A stretch of 64,000 bases of DNA from Sphingobacterium faecium (GCF_003054045.1 NZ_QBKH01000002.1:496001-560000); one strand, 5' to 3'. Shown: positions 35,021-44,807, counted from the first letter of the stretch. Program-made: numbers and translations. The notes: generated by a model from the sequence alone, not told the origin.

Positions 35021-35947
35021 ATGGCAGCACAACAGCGAAAAACAGGTCTAGGAAGAGGATTAGGTGCCTTATTAAATGATAGTACCGATTTGCCTGAACG
35101 AAATTCAGATGTGCAGGCATCTCGAATAGAGACTCCAATAAAGTCAAAAGAATCTGGCAACATTAGTACGGTAAATGTAGATGCGATTGAAATGAATCCA
35201 TTTCAACCCCGTACTGACTTTGATCCACAGGCACTGCAAGAGCTTTCTGAATCGATCTTATTGCAAGGCTTGATTCAACCCATTACTGTTCGAAAAATCG
35301 GTGAAGATAGCTATCAGTTAATCTCGGGTGAGCGTCGTTACCGTGCTTCAAAATTAGCAGGTATCACTGAAATTCCTGCTTATATCCGTACAGCTAATGA
35401 CCAACAAATGTTGGAAATGGCTTTGATCGAAAATATTCAACGTGAAAATCTGAATGCTATCGAAGTGGCTTTGAGTTTTCAACGGATGATTGAAGAGTGT
35501 AATTTGAAACAAGAGGAATTGGGGGAACGTGTAAGTAAAAACCGTTCTACTGTAACCAATTATTTGCGTTTGTTAAAATTACCGCCAGTGATCCAAGCTG
35601 CTATCCGAGACGGAGAATTGACAATGGGGCATGCTCGTGCACTTATTAATGTTGCAGAAGTTGATAAGCAATTGTATATTTTCAAATTAATTGTTGATTT
35701 AGGGCTGTCTGTACGTAAGGCAGAAGAGCTTGTTCGCGAGATTCAAAATGGAAATAAGAAGAAAACACAAAAGGATAAAAACGCACCTAAATCTTTTCAA
35801 TTTCAAAAAATTGAAGATGATTTGGCATCTAAGTTTTCATCTCGGGTCAAGTTAAATCTGAAGAGTGCAAAAGGAAAGGGTGCTATTGAAATTCCTTTTG
35901 AATCTGAAGATGATCTGAGTCGTATTTTGGAATTATTAGACTGGTAA
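35021..35947 (+). CDS. parB: Chromosome-partitioning CTPase/DNA-binding protein ParB
   Basis: A 308-aa ParB that binds parS and slides as a CTP-gated clamp. Parts in order: the ParA-stimulating box GLGRGLGALL (9-18), N-terminal CTPase domain with NPFQPR (59-64) and GERRYRAS (103-110), the HTH domain with SKNRSTVTNYLRLLKLP, and a C-terminal dimerisation domain. A lysine-rich linker (about 240-260) precedes the last domain. The next gene starts one base after the stop. No match to a canonical parS was seen in this window. Confidence 0.96.
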   Translation: MAAQQRKTGLGRGLGALLNDSTDLPERNSDVQASRIETPIKSKESGNISTVNVDAIEMNPFQPRTDFDPQALQELSESILLQGLIQPITVRKIGEDSYQLISGERRYRASKLAGITEIPAYIRTANDQQMLEMALIENIQRENLNAIEVALSFQRMIEECNLKQEELGERVSKNRSTVTNYLRLLKLPPVIQAAIRDGELTMGHARALINVAEVDKQLYIFKLIVDLGLSVRKAEELVREIQNGNKKKTQKDKNAPKSFQFQKIEDDLASKFSSRVKLNLKSAKGKGAIEIPFESEDDLSRILELLDW

Positions 35948-35948
35948 C

Positions 35949-36674
35949 ATGTATAAAGTAATCAGTTTATTGTTTTCTATCTTTATTTTTTTTGTTGCAC
36001 AAGCACAAAAAGTAGATCCTAAAGAAAAAGTGGCTTTAAAAACTATTTCTATGACAGATTCAACTAAGAAAGTCTCAGCTGTGCAGGATACCATCAAAAA
36101 AGAAAGCCGTAGGGAGAGAAAGCGTAGAGAAAAGGCCGAAGAAGAAGCAAAAACACCGAAAATTTTCAAAGATTCTACGCGTCTTGCTATAGAAGCAAAA
36201 ACAGTTACTGCCTGGAAAAGATCCTTGATTCTTCCAGGGTGGGGGCAATATACCAATAAAGGTCTATGGTGGATTAAAATACCGATCATCTATGGCGGAT
36301 TTGTATCTACAGCACTTGTATTTGATTTTAATAATCGTTACTATAAAGAGCTTATTGCAGAACTTGATTATCGCTATAAAAATAATAATGCGGTAAATAA
36401 TCCCGCATATGCAGGAGCTCAAACACAGGGACTTATCAGTGCAAAGGATTATGCTCGCCGTAATCGTGATCTCATGGTACTTTTGACCGTGGGTTTATAC
36501 GGATTAAATGTTGCTGAAGCTTATGTTGATTCCATGATTAAGAATCGTTGGAGCATTAGCTCTGAAAAGTTAGCATTTACAATTAGACCTACTGTTTTAC
36601 AGGGACCATCAACAAGTTTTGCTTATCATGCTGTTCCAAATATTGGGCTCAAATTATCCATGAAAATAAAATAA
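35949..36674 (+). CDS. DUF5683 membrane protein
   Basis: A 241-aa protein with an N-terminal signal sequence (1-19, AQAQ), a strongly charged segment rich in Lys, Arg and Glu (about 50-75), then the DUF5683 core beginning with WKRSLILPGWGQYTNKGLWWIKIPIIYGG, which holds a membrane segment, and a second hydrophobic segment near residue 180. Function unknown. In many Bacteroidota it follows parB as here, so it is probably co-transcribed with parAB. Confidence 0.85.
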   Translation: MYKVISLLFSIFIFFVAQAQKVDPKEKVALKTISMTDSTKKVSAVQDTIKKESRRERKRREKAEEEAKTPKIFKDSTRLAIEAKTVTAWKRSLILPGWGQYTNKGLWWIKIPIIYGGFVSTALVFDFNNRYYKELIAELDYRYKNNNAVNNPAYAGAQTQGLISAKDYARRNRDLMVLLTVGLYGLNVAEAYVDSMIKNRWSISSEKLAFTIRPTVLQGPSTSFAYHAVPNIGLKLSMKIK

Positions 36675-36757
36675 AATTATATAACTTGAATTTGTATTCA
36701 TGCATGACTGCAGCATACTAATTTGGTCTTCTTTATTAAATATGATCTGAAAAAGAT

Positions 36758-37504
36758 ATGAAAATTGTATTATTCGGCTATGGCAAAATGGGCCAAATTA
36801 TCGAAAAATTTGCTCAAAAGAGAGGGCATGAGATTCATTTAATTGTCAATAGTGAAAATCGTAACCTAATCAGGGTGGCTGATTTAGAAGATGCGGATGT
36901 TGCGATAGATTTTGGTGTTCCACAGGCTGCATTGTCTAATATGGAGCTTTGTTTAGAAGCTAACTTACCTATAGTGATGGGAACAACTGGTTGGTACGAA
37001 CATATTGATGCCATCAAAGCGAAATGTTTATCTGTTGAGGGATCGATCTTATACGGATCGAATTTTTCGATTGGTGTAAATATCTTTTTTCACATCAATA
37101 AAATGTTAGCCAAAGCAATTCAGCCCTATAAAGCATACGATGTACAAGTGGAAGAAATTCATCATATCCACAAATTAGATGCTCCAAGTGGAACAGCTAT
37201 TACAATAGCTGAAGGAATTTTGAATAATAGTGATGTCAAAACAGCTTGGGTTAATTCTTTGGTTGGCGAGGGGGAAGAGGAGATCATTCCTAAAGCAAAT
37301 GAATTATTGATAGAAAGTCACCGGATTGAAGAGGTCCCAGGAACACATACTGTTGTGTATAGTTCGGAAGTTGATCAGATTGAATTTAAACATACTGCAC
37401 ATAGTCGTGATGGTTTTGCTTTAGGTTCTGTGATCGCAGCTGAATGGTTATTTGGGAAACAAGGGTTTTACCAGGTAACTGAAATGTTTGATTTCAATAG
37501 GTAA
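36758..37504 (+). CDS. dapB: 4-hydroxy-tetrahydrodipicolinate reductase
   Basis: A 248-aa NAD(P)H enzyme of lysine and meso-diaminopimelate synthesis. The nucleotide-binding GYGKMG is at 7-12, GTTGW (75-79) lies over the cofactor, and the catalytic EIHHIHKLDAPSGTA block spans 133-147 with His135/His136 and Lys139. DapF for a later step of the same pathway lies at 52.1 kb. The usual DapB C-terminal AREVFA-type stretch is changed here to HSRDGFALGSVIAAEWL, a form common in this phylum. Confidence 0.95.
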   Translation: MKIVLFGYGKMGQIIEKFAQKRGHEIHLIVNSENRNLIRVADLEDADVAIDFGVPQAALSNMELCLEANLPIVMGTTGWYEHIDAIKAKCLSVEGSILYGSNFSIGVNIFFHINKMLAKAIQPYKAYDVQVEEIHHIHKLDAPSGTAITIAEGILNNSDVKTAWVNSLVGEGEEEIIPKANELLIESHRIEEVPGTHTVVYSSEVDQIEFKHTAHSRDGFALGSVIAAEWLFGKQGFYQVTEMFDFNR

Positions 37505-37611
37505 TGCGATTAACTTTTAAACGTTAAAATTACGTAGTTCTGTAACGAAACTAACAGGTATTATACTAATTGAAATATTAGGTCATTAAAAAATAAAACT
37601 TAGAGAAACTT

Positions 37612-39036
37612 ATGTGGTATATTATTTTTGCCGTCTTAACAGTTGTTGCTCATTATGGGCTTTGGAAATTATTTGTTAAAGCAGGCAGACAGGGATGGGA
37701 AGCGCTAGTTCCTTTTTATCGTGAGTATGTAATGGCTCAATTGACCGGTCGTGCAAAATGGATAGTAATTTTATTACTAGTACCAATTGTGAATATCTTT
37801 ATTTTTTATGGTCTATACCTGGATTTAATAAAGGCATTTGGGAAAAGACGATTTTGGGAAAATGCTGCCGCTGTTTTAGTTCCATTTATCGTATTGCCAA
37901 TATGGGGTAACGATCCATTAGTCAAGTATTTAGGGAATCCTAATTCAGAAGAGTTCAAAAAGAAATATTTTTATAAAAAATCAATGGCTCGGGAATGGGC
38001 AGATGCAATTGTTTTTGCAACTGTAGCAGCCTCTTTGATTCGTGGTTTCTTGATTGAAGCCTATATGATTCCAACAGGTTCAATGGAACGTACGTTGCTA
38101 GTTGGTGACTTTTTGTTTGTCAGTAAGTTGAACTATGGTCCTCGTGTTCCGATGACGCCACTGGCATTTCCTTTTGCGCACCATACGATGCCATTGACAG
38201 GTGGGAAAGCTTATTCTGAATTAATCGAACTGCCTTATAAACGTTTACCTGGATTTCAGGATATCAAAAGAAATGATGTCGTTGTATTTAATTATCCTAT
38301 GGAAGCTGATGCTCCCTATAATAGACCTGTAGATAAACGGGAAAATTATATCAAGCGTTGTGTAGGAATGCCTGGTGATGAAGTTTCGATGTCTAATGCG
38401 GTATTATATGTGAACGGTAAACCTGGTTTTAATCCTCCAGAGGGACAATTGGATTATATCGTAGTAACAGATCAAACGGGATTAGACATGCGCGTCATGA
38501 GAGATAAACGATTAGAAACAATCGACACAGGTCAACCTAATATTTATCAGGTTTTTATGACAGCAGATGAAGCTGCAATGGTCAAAGGTTGGATGAATGT
38601 CAAAGAAGTTGTTCCAAATATTCGTAAAGCTGGTGAGAATGAAGAGGGAACATTTCCACATGTATCTGCTCTGAATTGGAACTTTGATAACTTTGGACCA
38701 ATTAAAATTCCTAGCAAAGGTTGGACAGTACAATTAGATAGTGCAACCATGCCACTTTATGAGCGTGCAATCACCGTGTATGAAGGTAATAAGTTGGAAA
38801 ACAAGGCTGATGGGACCTATATCAACGGTGCTAAAGCTAATTCTTATACCTTTAAAATGGATTATTATTGGATGATGGGTGATAATAGACACAATTCATT
38901 AGATTCTCGTGGATGGGGTTTTGTTCCAGAGGATCATATAGTAGGTAAAGCATTATTTACCTGGTTGAGTCTTGATGAATTAGGTTCTGGATTATCTAAA
39001 ATACGATGGAATAGGGTATTCAAAGGAATAGAATAA
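37612..39036 (+). CDS. lepB: Signal peptidase I, extended Bacteroidota type
   Basis: A 474-aa inner-membrane serine/lysine protease that removes signal peptides. It is much longer than the 250-320 residues usual for LepB, because of an N-terminal DUF5684-like module with hydrophobic segments (about 1-95, including FVKAGRQGWEALVPFY) and a large insert between the catalytic boxes and the last box. Catalytic Ser157 is in PTGSMERTL and Lys248 in YIKRCVGMPGDEV; the closing box is MGDNRHNSLDSRGWGFVP. It has a 108-base gap from dapB and a long terminator after it. Confidence 0.94.
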   Translation: MWYIIFAVLTVVAHYGLWKLFVKAGRQGWEALVPFYREYVMAQLTGRAKWIVILLLVPIVNIFIFYGLYLDLIKAFGKRRFWENAAAVLVPFIVLPIWGNDPLVKYLGNPNSEEFKKKYFYKKSMAREWADAIVFATVAASLIRGFLIEAYMIPTGSMERTLLVGDFLFVSKLNYGPRVPMTPLAFPFAHHTMPLTGGKAYSELIELPYKRLPGFQDIKRNDVVVFNYPMEADAPYNRPVDKRENYIKRCVGMPGDEVSMSNAVLYVNGKPGFNPPEGQLDYIVVTDQTGLDMRVMRDKRLETIDTGQPNIYQVFMTADEAAMVKGWMNVKEVVPNIRKAGENEEGTFPHVSALNWNFDNFGPIKIPSKGWTVQLDSATMPLYERAITVYEGNKLENKADGTYINGAKANSYTFKMDYYWMMGDNRHNSLDSRGWGFVPEDHIVGKALFTWLSLDELGSGLSKIRWNRVFKGIE

Positions 39037-39041
39037 TAAAT

Positions 39042-39080
39042 AAAAAGAAAGGTCCTGACATATGTCAGGACCTTTCTTTT
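39042..39080. terminator. Bidirectional terminator
   Basis: AAAGAAAGGTCCTGACA and its reverse complement meet at a TATA-like centre, giving an almost loopless 18-bp stem with A and T runs at the edges. It separates lepB from converging pdxJ. Confidence 0.92.
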
Positions 39081-39081
39081 T

Positions 39082-39798
39082 TTATTTCAGTGCGTTTATA
39101 TACCTTTTTATAGTTTCCTCCAATCCAAGGTAAAGTGCATCAGCGATAAGTGCATGCCCAATGCTAACTTCTAGTAATCCTGGAATATGCTGATTAAAAT
39201 AGGTTAAATTGTTTAAGTCAAGATCATGACCGGCGTTAATTCCTAATCCTACTTCTCTAGCTTTTAAAGCTGCGTGAAAATAAGGTTTTATGGCTTCATC
39301 TCTTTCTTCTAAAAATGCTTGTGCGTACGATTCGGTATATAGTTCAATGCGATCTGTACCTGTTTCAGCAGCAGCCTCTACCATATCTTCATCTGGATCA
39401 ACAAAAATGGATACTCGAATGCCTTGATCTTTAAAGAGTTTACACATATCACTTAAATAAGCTTTATGTTTAATCGTGTTCCATCCATGATTTGAGGTAA
39501 TCTGACCTTCTGCATCTGGTACTAATGTCACTTGTGCAGGTTTATTGGCTAGGACAAGATCAATAAATTTCTGCTCTTGACAATTGCCTTCGATGTTTAA
39601 TTCTGTTTGAATATTGGCTTTCAAATCAAAAACGTCAGTATAACGAATATGACGTTCGTCCGGTCTTGGATGAACAGTGATTCCATTTGCACCAAAGCGC
39701 TCGCAGGCTAATGCAGCTGCTATTACATTTGGATTGTTTCCTCCTCGCGAATTACGGAGAGTAGCTATTTTATTGATGTTTACAGATAGTGCCGTCAT
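39082..39798 (-). CDS. pdxJ: Pyridoxine 5'-phosphate synthase
   Basis: A 238-aa TIM-barrel enzyme that joins 1-deoxyxylulose-5-phosphate and 3-amino-2-oxopropyl phosphate to make pyridoxine phosphate (vitamin B6). Typical segments: [16 protein letters not shown] at the start, [40 protein letters not shown], and the phosphate-binding [15 protein letters not shown] with EVSIGHALI. Length is normal. It is divergent from cdaA and likely monocistronic. Confidence 0.96.
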   Translation of the reverse strand: MTALSVNINKIATLRNSRGGNNPNVIAAALACERFGANGITVHPRPDERHIRYTDVFDLKANIQTELNIEGNCQEQKFIDLVLANKPAQVTLVPDAEGQITSNHGWNTIKHKAYLSDMCKLFKDQGIRVSIFVDPDEDMVEAAAETGTDRIELYTESYAQAFLEERDEAIKPYFHAALKAREVGLGINAGHDLDLNNLTYFNQHIPGLLEVSIGHALIADALYLGLEETIKRYINALK

Positions 39799-39915
39799 GT
39801 TTATTCCAATCTTTTAAGTAAAAATACAAAACAATTTGAATGCTTGCTTATATTAACACTAATTTGCTTGATAAAGAGCATATTCTTTATTTGATTTTTT
39901 TTAACTTGCATCAAT

Positions 39916-40710
39916 ATGGAAGGATTTGATTATAGTCTGTTTAGAGGTTTCCGTTTACTGGATGTCATCGATATTATTTTAGTAGCGATTATTATCTACT
40001 ATGTGTATAGTTTAATACGTGGTACCATTGCTGTTAACATTTTAATTGGTGTTGCTTTATTCTATGGTATCTATATCATTGTTAAGCAAATGCACATGCG
40101 TTTGTTGACCGAGATATTTGGTGGATTTATTTCTGTGGGATCAATTGCTTTGATTGTGGTTTTTCAACAAGAAATCCGACGATTCTTATTACACATCGGA
40201 AAGAATATCTCCATGAAACGAAAGAAGATTCTGTGGTCATTTTTGGTAAGTAAACGGACTGTTGCAAAAGATAACTCTGAACATCTTAAACCTATTATTG
40301 AATCTTGTCGTAGCATGTCGAAGTCTCGTACTGGTGCTTTATTGGTTTTTTCTAAATACTTTGATGAGGAATATTACCAAAGCAGTGGTGAGTATATTGA
40401 TGCACATATCTCCAAGCGTTTAATAGAAAGTATTTTTAACAAAAATAGCCCTTTACATGATGGGGCTGTTGTTGTTGTAGATTTTAAAATTATGTCAGCT
40501 TCTTGTATTTTACCTTTATCAGATAGTGAAGATCTACCTTTGCAGTTTGGCTTGCGCCATCGCGCTGCTATTGGGGTAACAGAGGTTTCGGATGCTGTTG
40601 CTGTTATTGTATCGGAGGAAACAGGTGAAATATCATTTGCTAAAGATGGTAATGTCAATATGAATATTACGCATGAGGAATTGGCCGAATTGCTTAAAGA
40701 AGAATTATAA
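39916..40710 (+). CDS. cdaA: Diadenylate cyclase CdaA
   Basis: A 264-aa membrane enzyme that makes c-di-AMP from two ATP. Three hydrophobic segments (about 15-35, 38-56, 70-85) are followed by the DAC domain with both nucleotide-binding motifs intact: HDGA (181-184) and RHRAAIG (214-220). c-di-AMP controls potassium, osmotic and cell-wall homeostasis in many bacteria. The YbbR regulator encoded next to cdaA in Firmicutes is absent here. A terminator follows 2 bases after the stop. Confidence 0.95.
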   Translation: MEGFDYSLFRGFRLLDVIDIILVAIIIYYVYSLIRGTIAVNILIGVALFYGIYIIVKQMHMRLLTEIFGGFISVGSIALIVVFQQEIRRFLLHIGKNISMKRKKILWSFLVSKRTVAKDNSEHLKPIIESCRSMSKSRTGALLVFSKYFDEEYYQSSGEYIDAHISKRLIESIFNKNSPLHDGAVVVVDFKIMSASCILPLSDSEDLPLQFGLRHRAAIGVTEVSDAVAVIVSEETGEISFAKDGNVNMNITHEELAELLKEEL

Positions 40711-40711
40711 T

Positions 40712-40742
40712 AAATGCCGCTTTTCCAAAAAAAGCGGCATTT
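40712..40742. terminator. Bidirectional terminator
   Basis: AAATGCCGCTTTT pairs with AAAAGCGGCATTT around a CCAAA loop. It separates cdaA from the converging DUF2911 gene. Confidence 0.9.
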
Positions 40743-40753
40743 ATTATTTAATC

Positions 40754-41602
40754 CTATTTATTGGCTTCTTGAATAACCTGTGTATTTAATTTAACGTATT
40801 CTGTGTTGTTTTCTTTTTGAGCAATTTCTAATCCTTTTTTTGCGGTAGCAATAGCACCTTTTTTATCACCCGCTTTTAACTGGATCTTTGCTTTCCAATA
40901 ACGAATGTATGGAGCTTCAGGATTTCCTTTTTCAGCTTCATTAGCCCAAACTAATGCTTTATTGAGATCAAGATTGTTGGTAAGATAAAACTGTGCGGCT
41001 TGTAGATAAGGTTTTTTATCCCCTTTCATCGCTTCATCAATGTTCGCTAAGATTTCTTTAGTTTGATCTACTTTTATCGTAAACTTCGTATATGCATTTT
41101 CCCAAGCTAATGATAATGTCGCAGCATTAGTCGTTACATTCTCAAACTGCATGGTAAATGTTTCTACTTTGTTAGGAAGTTTCGTCGACTTGACATTAAA
41201 ACGGATCAAATCGTCTTTTTTGTCGTATGTATAAGCTCCCCATTGATTACTATTTTTAGTTAAGATGATCGTCCATTCTCCTTGAGTAGGAATGGTTAAG
41301 ATACCATATGTACCAGCGGGAACTTTATTTCCTTCTATTGTAACTTCTTCTTCGAATTTAATAACAGGAATGTTATTTGCTCCAGTCCTCCAAACTTCAT
41401 TATAAGGAACTAAACCACCGAATATAACGCGTCCATTTATATTTGGTCTTTGATAAGAAAGTGATAGATTTTTAATTCCTAATCCTTGTGTAATGGAAGT
41501 CGTGCTACTTGCTTGTGGTAGTTTTACTTGAGCAAAAGAAGTCGAAGAGAGACTAAATGTAAGTAACGTTGCCGCACAAAGTGTTAAAATAGATTTTTTC
41601 AT
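40754..41602 (-). CDS. DUF2911 protein with TPR-like C-terminus
   Basis: A 282-aa exported protein: signal peptide (1-24, SFAQ), then the DUF2911 beta-domain (about 30-175) with LSLSYQRPNINGRVIFGGLVPYNEVWRTGAN and VPAGTYGILTIP, the segments that define the family. The last 100 residues form TPR-like helices (NLDLNKALVWANEAEKGNPEAPY). Function unknown; the protein is common in Bacteroidota and probably periplasmic. It has its own 5' region, and the GH123 terminator lies upstream of it on the same strand. Confidence 0.85.
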   Translation of the reverse strand: MKKSILTLCAATLLTFSLSSTSFAQVKLPQASSTTSITQGLGIKNLSLSYQRPNINGRVIFGGLVPYNEVWRTGANNIPVIKFEEEVTIEGNKVPAGTYGILTIPTQGEWTIILTKNSNQWGAYTYDKKDDLIRFNVKSTKLPNKVETFTMQFENVTTNAATLSLAWENAYTKFTIKVDQTKEILANIDEAMKGDKKPYLQAAQFYLTNNLDLNKALVWANEAEKGNPEAPYIRYWKAKIQLKAGDKKGAIATAKKGLEIAQKENNTEYVKLNTQVIQEANK

Positions 41603-41670
41603 TCTGAAAATGTTTAATTTTCACTAAAATACTGGTAAATAATCAGAATAAAGAATTTTTGATTTTAAAA

Positions 41671-41708
41671 AACAAAGACCGTTAAAATGATTTTATCGGT
41701 CTTTGTTT
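41671..41708 (-). terminator. Terminator of the MFS-GH123 operon
   Basis: AACAAAGACCG (41671-41681) pairs with CGGTCTTTGTT (41698-41708), and TAAAAT/ATTTTA extend the stem inward; the minus-strand transcript then runs into a U-tract. It lies 8 bases past the GH123 stop. Confidence 0.88.
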
Positions 41709-41715
41709 CATAGTT

Positions 41716-43443
41716 CTATAAGCTGTTTAATATTGCTTTAGCTTCTTTAATTTGCTTCGGAATTGCGTTTTGAATAATATTTTTATTCGTAAATCCTGCA
41801 ATTGCTTTATTTAATTTTTCTAATTGAGCAGGGGTTAATTGATCTCTTAAAATTCTTATTTTTTCAACATCTTGAATACCTTCAATTAACTTTTCAAAAC
41901 GAATAGATGTCATGTTGTTCGGATATACAAAGTAAGTGTCGCCACCTAACCAAGTTCCATAACGAGTGTCTTGATTCGGATTTTTATTCCAACAGTCAAA
42001 TGCCCATCTTAAGTAGCCATCAAAACCCCTTTGCACACTGTGCCAAGCTAACCAAGTTGCTTCTTGATAACCAGAATTGGTAAATGTATTTGGGAAAATT
42101 TCAGAACAACAAGTATAGACAGTTGTTTTGTATCCTTTGTCTTTACGTGCTTTTAAAACTTCTGGAGCCATATCTTCTCCTAAGGTGATACTATAATCTG
42201 CAAAATTATCTGAAATCTCTGGATGATATGCACCTGCAAGGGATGATTTGAACTGTGGATCAGCTTCTTTAATAATTGCAATTGCACGTTTCATATCTTC
42301 TTGTGGCCTTTCATCCATAGCGATTGTGGTCCATTCAAAATATCCTTTTTGTTTTAGGTGTCTTGCAAAATCTTTTAATAAGGGTAACCAATGTTCTCGA
42401 TATTTTGGATCATCTGTTTTCACTTTGAGAATTTCGTATTTGCCCGATGTTTCATCATAATATTGAAAATTCATATTCCATGGAATCATACTGTAACAAT
42501 TGATATATTCTGAAATACCAATTTCACGCATGAAACTTATCCATTGATCAAAAATGCTATAATCGTATGACCAAGAACCATCCTTCTTTTTTGTCCATTT
42601 GATCATAGCTTGGTATTTATCATAAGTTTGTCCATTCCAAGGGTCGTTGATGATACTTGCAGTGATGTTTTTTTGTCCAGCGTCGCGTAATCTTTCATAA
42701 TATGGTTTCATGGCATTGAAGTGTGCTGAAGACCATAGCTCGACTTTATGTTGTCTCGCAATAGAGTAAGGGTTTTGCCAAAGATCTAAGTGATACGCCC
42801 AATTTTTTGCTTCTGGCAGTACATGTGTCAATACTTCTACTGTGTAGGGAATGGTTGTATTATAATTTGTACCTTTTAGTGTAATTGAACCTTTATAGAT
42901 TCCCGCCGCTGCGTCACGAGGAACTTGGATACTTAACCAGAGGGGTCTGGTTGTATTTTTATCATATTCAAAAGTTGATTGATTGGTAATACGGTCTGCA
43001 ACTAAAGCCGAATCTAATACCTGGCTAATACCACAACCATTTTTTAGATCTCCCGCTAAATCTGTCATCACATATGAAATATATCCAATGGCAATATCTT
43101 TTGTTCCGATTTCTTGCGCTTCATTATTTCTTAATGGTGAAGAACTCACTTCAATTTTATCATGATTTTGGTTGCTCCAAAAAACCAGTTGTGTATGCAC
43201 TTTTTCGCCCTTCCAAGCTTTTGTATTCCATGATTTACTCCATGTTTCAACCGTAGGCGGGTTTGTTTTAGAATAACTGTAATTAGCTGTGCTAAAAGCG
43301 AAATTACTTTTCTCTTTTAAATTGTTCCACTTTTCAGTTGTTTGAGGAGCTTTAGGGTCTTTTAACTCATTTATTTTTTGGGAATAGCCCTGTTGGGCAT
43401 AAATGAATAGACCAACTAGTAAACAATAAAACGATTTTTTCAT
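41716..43443 (-). CDS. GH123/DUF4091-like glycoside hydrolase
   Basis: A 575-aa exported enzyme: signal peptide (1-21, GYSQ), N-terminal beta-sandwich (to about 200) with the DAAAGIYKGSITL strand, then a TIM barrel of the DUF4091/GH123 type. The acid pair is visible as Asp-Glu in AMDERPQED. GH123 enzymes remove terminal beta-N-acetylgalactosamine by substrate-assisted catalysis, so an N-acetylhexosaminidase role is the best guess. It is transcribed after the MFS sugar transporter, with a strong hairpin between them, which supports a role in amino-sugar use. DUF4091 members of other specificity remain possible. Confidence 0.82.
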   Translation of the reverse strand: MKKSFYCLLVGLFIYAQQGYSQKINELKDPKAPQTTEKWNNLKEKSNFAFSTANYSYSKTNPPTVETWSKSWNTKAWKGEKVHTQLVFWSNQNHDKIEVSSSPLRNNEAQEIGTKDIAIGYISYVMTDLAGDLKNGCGISQVLDSALVADRITNQSTFEYDKNTTRPLWLSIQVPRDAAAGIYKGSITLKGTNYNTTIPYTVEVLTHVLPEAKNWAYHLDLWQNPYSIARQHKVELWSSAHFNAMKPYYERLRDAGQKNITASIINDPWNGQTYDKYQAMIKWTKKKDGSWSYDYSIFDQWISFMREIGISEYINCYSMIPWNMNFQYYDETSGKYEILKVKTDDPKYREHWLPLLKDFARHLKQKGYFEWTTIAMDERPQEDMKRAIAIIKEADPQFKSSLAGAYHPEISDNFADYSITLGEDMAPEVLKARKDKGYKTTVYTCCSEIFPNTFTNSGYQEATWLAWHSVQRGFDGYLRWAFDCWNKNPNQDTRYGTWLGGDTYFVYPNNMTSIRFEKLIEGIQDVEKIRILRDQLTPAQLEKLNKAIAGFTNKNIIQNAIPKQIKEAKAILNSL

Positions 43444-43458
43444 ATTTAGGGTATAAGA

Positions 43459-43493
43459 AAATAGCGATTATTTTCAAGAAATAATCGCTATTT
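43459..43493 (-). terminator. Intra-operon hairpin between MFS and GH123 genes
   Basis: A perfect 15-bp stem (43459-43473 with 43479-43493, core TAGCGATTATTT) around a 5-base loop, followed on the minus strand by TTTTC. It lies 18 bases after the MFS stop and 15 bases before the GH123 ATG, so it may attenuate or process the transcript. Confidence 0.75.
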
Positions 43494-43511
43494 GTTTGTA
43501 ATTAGTATTTT

Positions 43512-44807
43512 TTATTTCTGCCCGACTCTGTGACCTTTAGTTGCAAAGTATAAGATGTATAGATAAGCAGGAACCATGGCATAAAGAAATGCATGTTGAA
43601 AATCAACATGTAAATTGTCTTTTAAATAACCATATATCAAAGGCCAAATAGCTCCACCTGCAATACCCATAATCATAATAGCAGAACCTGTTTTAGTGAA
43701 ACGGCCCAAACCTTTAATACCAAGTGGAAAAATTGCTGGCCACATCAATGAATTAGCAATACCTAATAAGGCTACAAATATAAAAGATGTAATTCCTGTA
43801 GTAAATACGGAAATAACGGTAAATAAAATACCCACCATGGTACAGATACGTAGTGCTAATTGTTGGGAAACAAATTTTGGTATAGCAATAATACCAACAA
43901 TATAACCTAACAGCATGCAGCCCAACGTAAATGTCGTCGCATAGGTAACTAATGCTCCATGAATATTCAATTCTCTCGCATAAACTCCAATAATATCACC
44001 CGCCATTACTTCTACTGCAACACAGAAAAATATAGCTAATGAACCTAGGAATAAATGTGGGAATTGGAATACGCTTGTTTTCTTTTCTTTGATAACAATA
44101 GCACCGTGTTCATCTGTATGTTCTTCTTCTGCGTTAACATCTACTTCTGGTAAATGTGTTATTTTAATAACGATAGCAAATAGAACAAATATGACTGCTA
44201 GTGTGATATAAGGGGTATGGACACGTTGTAGTAAAGAATCTAATATGGCATTTTTAGCTTCCATATCAACCGCAGCTTCTAGTTTTGCTGTGACTGCAGC
44301 GGAATCTTTTAAGAATAGAGTTCCGAAAATTAAGGGAACAATAATGCCAGCTGATTTGTTGAAGAAACCAGCAATTGATATTCTTTGAGCGGCACTATCA
44401 ATTGGGCCAATGATACTTAAATAGGGGTTTACAGCAGTTTGAAGTAATGCCATTGCCGAACCTTGAACAAAAATACCTGTTAAGAATAGAATATAGCTTC
44501 TGCTATCAGCTGCTGGTATGAAAATTAGAGAACCTACGCCAAGTAGAACTAAACTAAGAACAAGACCATTTTTGAAACCAATTTTTTTCAAAATCCAAGA
44601 ACTTGGGATTGCTAAAAAGAAGTAGGCGATGTAAGATGCAAATGTTACAAAAAAGGCTTGTAAATCTGTTTCTAAATTACAGGCAATCTTTAAGAATGGG
44701 ATAAGAGTTCCATTTGCCCAAGTGACAAATCCTAAAATGAAGAATAAGGCGCAACACATTGCCATGGGGCGAAATGCTGTTTTTCCTGAATTTGGTTGAG
44801 AATTCAT
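43512..44807 (-). CDS. MFS sugar permease, FucP/NagP type
   Basis: A 431-aa inner-membrane sugar:proton symporter with 12 predicted helices. The FucP-family N-terminal pattern is clear: FILGFVTWANGTLIPFLKIACNL, then QAFFVTFASYIAYFFLAIPSSWIL, and LLQTAVNPYLSIIGP in helix 5. A charged loop with HTDEHGAIVIKEKK divides the halves. Fucose, galactose, GlcNAc and GalNAc transporters all share this pattern; pairing with a GH123-like enzyme and a possible link to nagA favours an N-acetylhexosamine. First gene of a two-gene unit with a LacI-type palindrome upstream. Confidence 0.9.
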   Translation of the reverse strand: MNSQPNSGKTAFRPMAMCCALFFILGFVTWANGTLIPFLKIACNLETDLQAFFVTFASYIAYFFLAIPSSWILKKIGFKNGLVLSLVLLGVGSLIFIPAADSRSYILFLTGIFVQGSAMALLQTAVNPYLSIIGPIDSAAQRISIAGFFNKSAGIIVPLIFGTLFLKDSAAVTAKLEAAVDMEAKNAILDSLLQRVHTPYITLAVIFVLFAIVIKITHLPEVDVNAEEEHTDEHGAIVIKEKKTSVFQFPHLFLGSLAIFFCVAVEVMAGDIIGVYARELNIHGALVTYATTFTLGCMLLGYIVGIIAIPKFVSQQLALRICTMVGILFTVISVFTTGITSFIFVALLGIANSLMWPAIFPLGIKGLGRFTKTGSAIMIMGIAGGAIWPLIYGYLKDNLHVDFQHAFLYAMVPAYLYILYFATKGHRVGQK

